Source: Indolivaga capnocytophagoides DSM 22835 (GTDB taxonomy: Bacteria; Bacteroidota; Bacteroidia; Bacteroidales; Dysgonomonadaceae). From it: a stretch of DNA of 64,000 nt. The notes beneath the pieces were generated by a model that saw nothing but the letters and a program-made list of their open reading frames with translations, was not told the origin of the DNA and searched no databases. The stretch spans positions 93,581 to 157,580 of the forward strand of contig NZ_AUFL01000015.1 in NCBI RefSeq assembly GCF_000426485.1, in the 5' to 3' direction. The translations under genes and the position numbers were made by a program. Below are positions 59,175-64,000 of this stretch, piece by piece. Position 1 is the stretch's first letter. Each line of letters begins with the position of its first letter.

Positions 59175-60578
59175 TTATTTTTCGAGAATAAATTCAATTT
59201 CGTAATATTTCGAAATATAGGGCAGAGCATAATACGTATCTCCCAATCCGAATTTTGTTTTTGCCTGATATTCTTTGAATGTTACGGAATCGGCTCCTGC
59301 TTTTTTCTTTTCGGCTATAATAACCTCTCTTTCTTTCCAAATGTTATTTATGTTCGAGACATCTTTGTATGCATCATAATAACTGGCTGCAAATATAAAG
59401 ATAGATCCGATAAAAAGGGCTGTTTTGATGTTTTTTACCAATTTATCGCTGTTATTTAACCGACGGTACATTATTCCGAATGCGATTATGTTGAAACAGA
59501 TTGTACCAAACCATGCCCTTGCAGGAAATGATGGAGATGCAATCATAACATAGATGGAAACGAATACTCCGATAAAATAAACAGCTATATAACGAAAATC
59601 GCTGATCTTCTCTTTACTTTCAGTCTTTTTATATATAAAGTAGCAGACAATTAATGCCAGATTCAATGCACCTAAATACATAATCAGCCGTTGAGTGTAC
59701 GTCAGCAGCCTGTAGATAATTAGGAAGAAGCTTAATGATGGAGCTTCACTGGCTCTGGCGAAATTACCGGGAGCGGCTATCATCAATATATACCCTATTA
59801 TTGCCCCGGCGAGTCCGGCATAAGCCCAGAAAGGAATATTCCATTTTTCCGATTTATAGTAGTAGATGAATGATAGGATCATGACAATCATTGCGGCAGC
59901 CGTATTCTCATTTGTCCATCCGGTTATAATTCCACAGATAAACATGGTGAAAATGTAGATTAGTCGTTTGTGTAAGTTCTTTTTCTTATTGCTGTACAGT
60001 CTGTAGGGTAATAAGAATAGTAATATGAGGAGTGTACCCCACAGATAATTGCTGCTTCCTGTCAGCCACAAGCATGTTTCGGCAAATACGGGTTGTATAA
60101 ACCACATAAGGCAGAATATGATAACTAATAAGTTTGGGCTGAATGTTCGTCTTGCTGTGACATGACTGTATACCACGATAATAAGTAAAGTATATGCGAT
60201 GCTATTCAGTAAATCTGTTCTTAGTGGAGAGTAATTGTATAATAAAAGTTGATCTATAAGGTGTACGACGGTTCTTCCGCCCCATTTGCTGTAATGGAGC
60301 TGTTGTGATATGATTATATCATTTAAAGACGATAGTTTTTGATTTGTTTGGTAAACAAAACTATAAACGAAGTCATCACCAATTAAAGGAGTTAATATAT
60401 TTAGTGTTAAAATAGTTAAAAAAACAAAAATAAGAAAAAGGACGAAACATATTTTATTGGAGTATTTACATAGATCATCCTCTTTATCGGTAAAACCAAA
60501 TTTATCCATAAAGGCGTTTAACTTATTTTTTGTGAAAATAATAGCTTTCGAAGATGTATAAAAGGGTTTTGTTAACAT
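59175..60578 (-). CDS. Polytopic membrane protein, DUF6056-like
   Basis: A 467-residue protein with about eleven membrane segments. The first periplasmic loop contains LIGDDFVYSF and SKWGGRTVVHLIDQ, the GDDF...GR pattern of DUF6056 proteins, which resemble lipid-linked-sugar glycosyltransferases of the GT-C fold. The GDD acidic pair would be the catalytic site in that model; this is inference. It is in operon with the GT14 gene. Confidence 0.7.
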   Translation of the reverse strand: MLTKPFYTSSKAIIFTKNKLNAFMDKFGFTDKEDDLCKYSNKICFVLFLIFVFLTILTLNILTPLIGDDFVYSFVYQTNQKLSSLNDIIISQQLHYSKWGGRTVVHLIDQLLLYNYSPLRTDLLNSIAYTLLIIVVYSHVTARRTFSPNLLVIIFCLMWFIQPVFAETCLWLTGSSNYLWGTLLILLFLLPYRLYSNKKKNLHKRLIYIFTMFICGIITGWTNENTAAAMIVMILSFIYYYKSEKWNIPFWAYAGLAGAIIGYILMIAAPGNFARASEAPSLSFFLIIYRLLTYTQRLIMYLGALNLALIVCYFIYKKTESKEKISDFRYIAVYFIGVFVSIYVMIASPSFPARAWFGTICFNIIAFGIMYRRLNNSDKLVKNIKTALFIGSIFIFAASYYDAYKDVSNINNIWKEREVIIAEKKKAGADSVTFKEYQAKTKFGLGDTYYALPYISKYYEIEFILEK

Positions 60579-60741
60579 TTATATGGGTGGTTTATTTAAG
60601 AAATACTTATGGGCAAATATAGGAATTTTTTGGATTGTTTTTGTATAAATAAGGAGGTAGAATTCTCTATATGAGGATCTAATTTCTTCCGTTAAAAAGA
60701 GAAAAAAGGAATTATTTGTTTCAGAATACAAAAAAACAATA

Positions 60742-60749
60742 TATATTTG
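60742..60749 (+). promoter_or_regulatory. Promoter -7 box (TATATTTG) of ompA-family gene
   Basis: An exact TAnnTTTG match with a TTTG -33 element at 60715. The spacing of 23 bases is slightly long. Confidence 0.6.
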
Positions 60750-60785
60750 CGGAGTATTACATGTATTTAGGATTAACATTAACAT

Positions 60786-62198
60786 ATGTTTAGTATGAAT
60801 AGCAAGGTCTTATTCCTGTCACTCTTGTTTTCTAGTGGGATATTTACATTGTCAGCTCAGGATGAGTTGAGCCGAGATTTGATTCCTGATGAAGTTGAAT
60901 ATGGTCAACCCAATCAGACATACAATACTTATAAAACAACTTGGAAGAAAAATGCTTTTAAGGATAACTGGACTATCTCCGTTGGGGGTGGTGCTCAGAA
61001 GTTATTTGGTATTGATGATAATAAAGGCTCTTTCTCCAAGGCTGTGACCTTTGCTCCCCAAATTTCTATCTCGAAATATTTTTCTCCTATATGGGGACTA
61101 AGATTGAATTTTACAGGAGGTTCATTGCATGGATATAATGACGGGCAATTCGGAACATATGTGAAATGGAATCACGGAACCAAAAATTATTTAGGTCAAA
61201 GTGTACTTGGTAAACCAGGTTATCCGGGTAAAGAATATCAAGGTGACCCTAGTATGTTGACTTGGGATCCTACATGGAATTATAGAGGTTGGAATACCTC
61301 AAATCCCGGTAGTGAAGAATCTGTTATTGGTAAAAATGGGAATACTTATTTCTGGAAACCGGGACAAAAAGGAGCTTTATATGTGGATCATGTGCGCTAT
61401 TTTCAAGTAAACATTGATTTCATGTTTGACTTCTTTAATCTTGTGGGAAATTATAATCCTAAACGATTCTTTGAATTAACTCCTTTTGGAGGGATTGGTT
61501 TGTATAATGCTTTCTCTCATATGGGGAATGATAATATAATGCTTGTAGGTGCTCATGCCGGTATTATCTCAAAATTCAGATTAAGTGAAAGATTAGCTTT
61601 GCATGCTGAGTTTTCAGGGTCATTGGTCAGTGATTCATTCGATGGCCAAGTTGGTGATGAGAAAAGTATGGATGCCATCGGACAAGCGACATTGTCTTTA
61701 GCATATAAGTTCGGGAAAACTAATTGGCAGGTTGCGGAACCAATGGATGCAGAGTTAATTAACAGATTGAACAATCAAGTTAATACATTGAGAGAGACTA
61801 TCGCTAATCAGAAATGTCCGACATGTCCTCCACCGCCACCACCTGTGGAAGTCGTTAGACCTTCGACAGATATTAAATTCTTACCGGATCCTGTATTCTT
61901 TAGAATTGATAAATCTGTAATTGATCAATCAGAATGGATTAAGATAGATAAAGCTGCTAATTATTTGAATCAGCACCCTGAAGTTAATGTTGTGGTTACG
62001 GGTTATGCCGATAAAAAGACTGCTTACCCGGAATATAACATGAAATTGTCGGAACGTAGATCTAAAGCAGTGTCTCAAGCTCTTGTCGAAAAATATGGTA
62101 TTAATCCGGCACGGGTTTCTATTAACTGGTCGGGAGATAGAATACAGCCATTTACAGTAAATGAATGGAATCGTGTAGTAATATTTGTGATAGAATAA
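60786..62198 (+). CDS. OmpA-family outer-membrane protein
   Basis: A 470-residue protein. A signal peptide (about 1-24, ending TLSAQ) and an N-terminal beta-barrel domain are followed by a cysteine- and proline-rich linker (KCPTCPPPPPPVEVV, about residues 340-355) and the peptidoglycan-binding OmpA domain (about 360-470). That domain shows FFRIDKSVID, VVVTGYADKKTA and LSERRSKAVSQAL. The protein tethers the outer membrane to the cell wall. An ATG at 60795 is an alternative start. It has its own promoter and terminator. Confidence 0.9.
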   Translation: MFSMNSKVLFLSLLFSSGIFTLSAQDELSRDLIPDEVEYGQPNQTYNTYKTTWKKNAFKDNWTISVGGGAQKLFGIDDNKGSFSKAVTFAPQISISKYFSPIWGLRLNFTGGSLHGYNDGQFGTYVKWNHGTKNYLGQSVLGKPGYPGKEYQGDPSMLTWDPTWNYRGWNTSNPGSEESVIGKNGNTYFWKPGQKGALYVDHVRYFQVNIDFMFDFFNLVGNYNPKRFFELTPFGGIGLYNAFSHMGNDNIMLVGAHAGIISKFRLSERLALHAEFSGSLVSDSFDGQVGDEKSMDAIGQATLSLAYKFGKTNWQVAEPMDAELINRLNNQVNTLRETIANQKCPTCPPPPPPVEVVRPSTDIKFLPDPVFFRIDKSVIDQSEWIKIDKAANYLNQHPEVNVVVTGYADKKTAYPEYNMKLSERRSKAVSQALVEKYGINPARVSINWSGDRIQPFTVNEWNRVVIFVIE

Positions 62199-62216
62199 CA
62201 ACTCTAAGATATAAGG

Positions 62217-62256
62217 AAAAGACCTTCAGTTTTCACTGAAGGTCTTTCTTTTTATA
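62217..62256 (+). terminator. Terminator after ompA-family gene
   Basis: AAAGACCTTCAG and CTGAAGGTCTTT form a 12-bp perfect stem with a 6-base loop, followed by CTTTTTAT. Confidence 0.85.
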
Positions 62257-62308
62257 ATAATAAAATGTTGTAATAAATACTAAAACGATAGAGATATTAA
62301 TAAGTAAC

Positions 62309-62420
62309 AGAAAGTATTTAATGATGTTTTTTAAAGCAATGACCTGCTTTGCTGGTTATGCTTACAAAGTCAACAATTAATAATTATCGAAGAGAGAACG
62401 AGACAAGAAGGTCTGAGAAT
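62309..62420 (-). repeat. Composite repeat unit after pyrC
   Basis: Read leftwards: diverged dyad ATTCTCAGACCTT abutting the pyrC stop codon, an insertion of about 35 bases, then TTGACTTTGTAAGCATAACC, then ACATCATTAAATACTTTC. It shares its middle block exactly with the unit at 13080. Confidence 0.65.
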
Positions 62421-63761
62421 TTAGTAATCGAAAGTTAAAGCTTTACCTTTAATTCCCTTGATTATTCCATTTTCAAAAGCTATCTGTCCATTAAGAAATG
62501 TCTTTTCGATAGTGGAGGAAACTGTTTCTCCTTCGAGTGGAGACCATTTGCATTTGTAGAGAATGTTTTCCTGGGTAATTGTATAGCTTTTTTCGGGATT
62601 TACTAAAACAAGATCTGCAAAATAGCCTTCCCTGATATATCCTCTCTTGTGTACTCTGAATAAGGTTGCCGGAGCATGACACATTTTGTCTACCACATCT
62701 TCTTTGCTTATTTTTCCATTTTTAGCAAGTTCCAGCATCATTTGCAAAGAATGTTGAACCAATGGGCCTCCTGATGCTGCTTTAAAACATCCCCCGATTT
62801 TTTCTTCAAGTAGGTGAGGGGCATGATCAGTTGCTATAACATCAAGTTTACCGCTTAAAAGACCCTTCATCAGAGCTTCTCTGTCTTCCTTCGTTTTTAC
62901 GGCAGGATTCCATTTAATGCGTGTGCCATATTTTTCATAATCTTCATCCGAAAACCAAAGATGATGTACACAAACTTCTCCCGTGATTTTTTTATCAATC
63001 AACGGTTTTATATCAAATAAGCTGATTTCACGGGCGGTGGATAAATGTAATATATGTAGCCTTGCTCCATGTTTGTCTGCAAGTTCTATAGCTTTTGCGG
63101 ATGATTGATAACAAGCCTCTGCGCTCCGTATCAATGGATGATATTTTACAGGGGCATCTTCGTCATACAGCCCTTTGTAATAGGCTATGTTTTTCTGTAT
63201 AATTTCTTCTTCTTCGCAATGGGTTGCGATCAACATGTCGATTTCACCGAAGATTGACTCCAATGCCTTACGTTTATCAACAAGCATATTACCGGTAGAA
63301 GATCCCATGAATATTTTTATACCGCAGACATTTTTTTTGTCGACTTTTTTCAATTCATCCAGATTATCATTGGTTGCTCCCAGATAGAATGAGTAGTTAG
63401 AATATGATCGTTCGGAAGCTGATTCGAACTTTGTATTTAAAGCATCTATGGTTGTAGTCTGAGGTTTGGTGTTGGGCATCTCCATATATGATGTGACACC
63501 TCCTGCGATAGCAGCTTTGCTTTCTGTCGTAATATCACCCTTGTGTGTCAGTCCGGGATCACGAAAATGTACCTGATCATCGATTACTCCCGGAATAAGC
63601 CAACGTCCCGTTCCATCGATGATTTCGGCTCTATTGAGTATGTCTTGTGGAACATCTCCTGTCGTTTTATAGATGGTTTGTATCAGTTCTCCATCTACAA
63701 GGACTGATCCTGTAAAAGACTTTCCTTCGTTTATAATTGTTGCATTATGTATTAAGTACAT
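62421..63761 (-). CDS. pyrC: Dihydroorotase
   Basis: A 446-residue amidohydrolase of pyrimidine synthesis that closes carbamoyl aspartate to dihydroorotate. The metal motif, usually DxHxHFREPG, reads DDQVHFRDPG (residues 61-70), so the first histidine is Gln63. GIKIFMGSSTGNM carries the lysine of the metal bridge, and ATDHAPHLLEEK is the third metal motif. The Gln form occurs in Bacteroidota dihydroorotases as far as I recall. A promoter box (TATCTTTG, minus, 63792-63799) lies 30 bases upstream. Confidence 0.9.
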   Translation of the reverse strand: MYLIHNATIINEGKSFTGSVLVDGELIQTIYKTTGDVPQDILNRAEIIDGTGRWLIPGVIDDQVHFRDPGLTHKGDITTESKAAIAGGVTSYMEMPNTKPQTTTIDALNTKFESASERSYSNYSFYLGATNDNLDELKKVDKKNVCGIKIFMGSSTGNMLVDKRKALESIFGEIDMLIATHCEEEEIIQKNIAYYKGLYDEDAPVKYHPLIRSAEACYQSSAKAIELADKHGARLHILHLSTAREISLFDIKPLIDKKITGEVCVHHLWFSDEDYEKYGTRIKWNPAVKTKEDREALMKGLLSGKLDVIATDHAPHLLEEKIGGCFKAASGGPLVQHSLQMMLELAKNGKISKEDVVDKMCHAPATLFRVHKRGYIREGYFADLVLVNPEKSYTITQENILYKCKWSPLEGETVSSTIEKTFLNGQIAFENGIIKGIKGKALTFDY

Positions 63762-63791
63762 GGCTCATTGATTTGATGATTATTATTTGGA

Positions 63792-63799
63792 CAAAGATA
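63792..63799 (-). promoter_or_regulatory. Promoter -7 box of pyrC (TATCTTTG)
   Basis: Complement of CAAAGATA, an exact TAnnTTTG match, 30 bases before the pyrC start codon. Confidence 0.5.
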
Positions 63800-63863
63800 A
63801 TGTTTTACGATTGAACTGTCGGAAATCTCATTTTTTATCTATACTAAAAAACACATTCAAATT

Positions 63864-64000
63864 ATGGCAAAGTACACAGAAAAACTAGGCAAGAAAATCG
63901 CAGACGCAATAGAACAGGATGAGTATACACTGGGAGAAATCTGCTCAGTACACAATATCAGCCGAAAAACATTTTATCAGTGGATGATTAAATATCCCGA
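63864..64000 (+). CDS. Helix-turn-helix protein, phage terminase small-subunit-like (partial)
   Basis: The first 45 codons are present before the right edge. The reading MAKYTEKLGKKIADAIEQDE continues with YTLGEICSVHNISRKTFYQW, a clear helix-turn-helix. Such N-termini occur in phage terminase small subunits and in transposase-like proteins of Bacteroidota. The rest is needed to choose. It could be the edge of a prophage. Confidence 0.5.
   Translation, partial: MAKYTEKLGKKIADAIEQDEYTLGEICSVHNISRKTFYQWMIKYP

Noticed and set aside
135..62420. The dyad copies as a CRISPR array or a clustered repeat
   Set aside because: They are single, widely spaced and in different orientations at gene edges, with no spacers of constant length and no cas gene.

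Overview
The window looks like a piece of a Bacteroidota chromosome, order Bacteroidales, and most resembles a Dysgonomonas- or Porphyromonas-like lineage (inference). The evidence is an AT-rich genome, promoters of the TAnnTTTG type with little Shine-Dalgarno sequence, and Bacteroidales hallmark genes: a MurF-alanine racemase fusion next to a GSCFA protein, DUF5606, DUF4251, a CBS-less arabinose-5-phosphate isomerase, and a heme operon of the Porphyromonas hmu type.

Layout. 1-10 kb holds housekeeping genes (ybeY edge, SpmA/B-like protein, rnpB, xseB, ispD, rpoN, a degenerate PAP2 protein, purE, an API isomerase), followed at 8-13 kb by surface-polysaccharide genes (two GT2, one GT11 fucosyltransferase-like, a flippase). 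13-26 kb has xseA, a secreted subtilase, mltF, trhO, an MsbA-type exporter, GSCFA and murF-alr. 26-31 kb is a TolC/HlyD/two-permease exporter operon with no ATPase. 31-36 kb is mostly stress and repair genes (Fur-like, alkyltransferase-like, MsrB-MsrA fusion, rmuC). 36-45 kb is the accessory part: a frameshifted gene, a tRNA-Lys with an eroded tyrosine-recombinase gene beside it, a decayed IS3-family element (40134-41544), an AraC regulator with two exported proteins, and two tRNA-Asn genes. 46-56 kb is a complete heme-uptake operon in the order hmuR-Y-S-T-U-V, read leftwards. 56-64 kb has cysK, a DJ-1 protein, GT14 and DUF6056 surface genes, an OmpA-family porin, dihydroorotase, and the first codons of a terminase-small-subunit-like gene.

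The most unusual feature is not a gene. About 27 copies of a short dyad, consensus AAGGTCTNAGACCTT, sit at gene edges between 0.1-27.4 kb and 46.2-62.4 kb. Many are fused to the stop codon (TAAGGTCT...), others lie 2-22 bases before a start codon. The dyad keeps its pairing when its bases change. At about a dozen sites it is the first block of a longer unit of roughly 50-110 bases, with a middle block like CTTTGGCAAGTATAAC and an end block like ATATCATTAAATACTTTC. The dyad is absent from 27.4-46.2 kb. A second family (GTGTAACCTTTGTAACCTTT) has four copies, and one REP-like GTAG hairpin lies at 323-346. I know of no described element with these sequences, but I could not search for one.

Functional links are strongest in the hmu operon (receptor, heme-binding lipoprotein, chelatase-like protein and a TolQ-type channel) and the exporter operon. 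Everything else is ordinary core genome with small operons. Functions are assigned from motifs read by eye.
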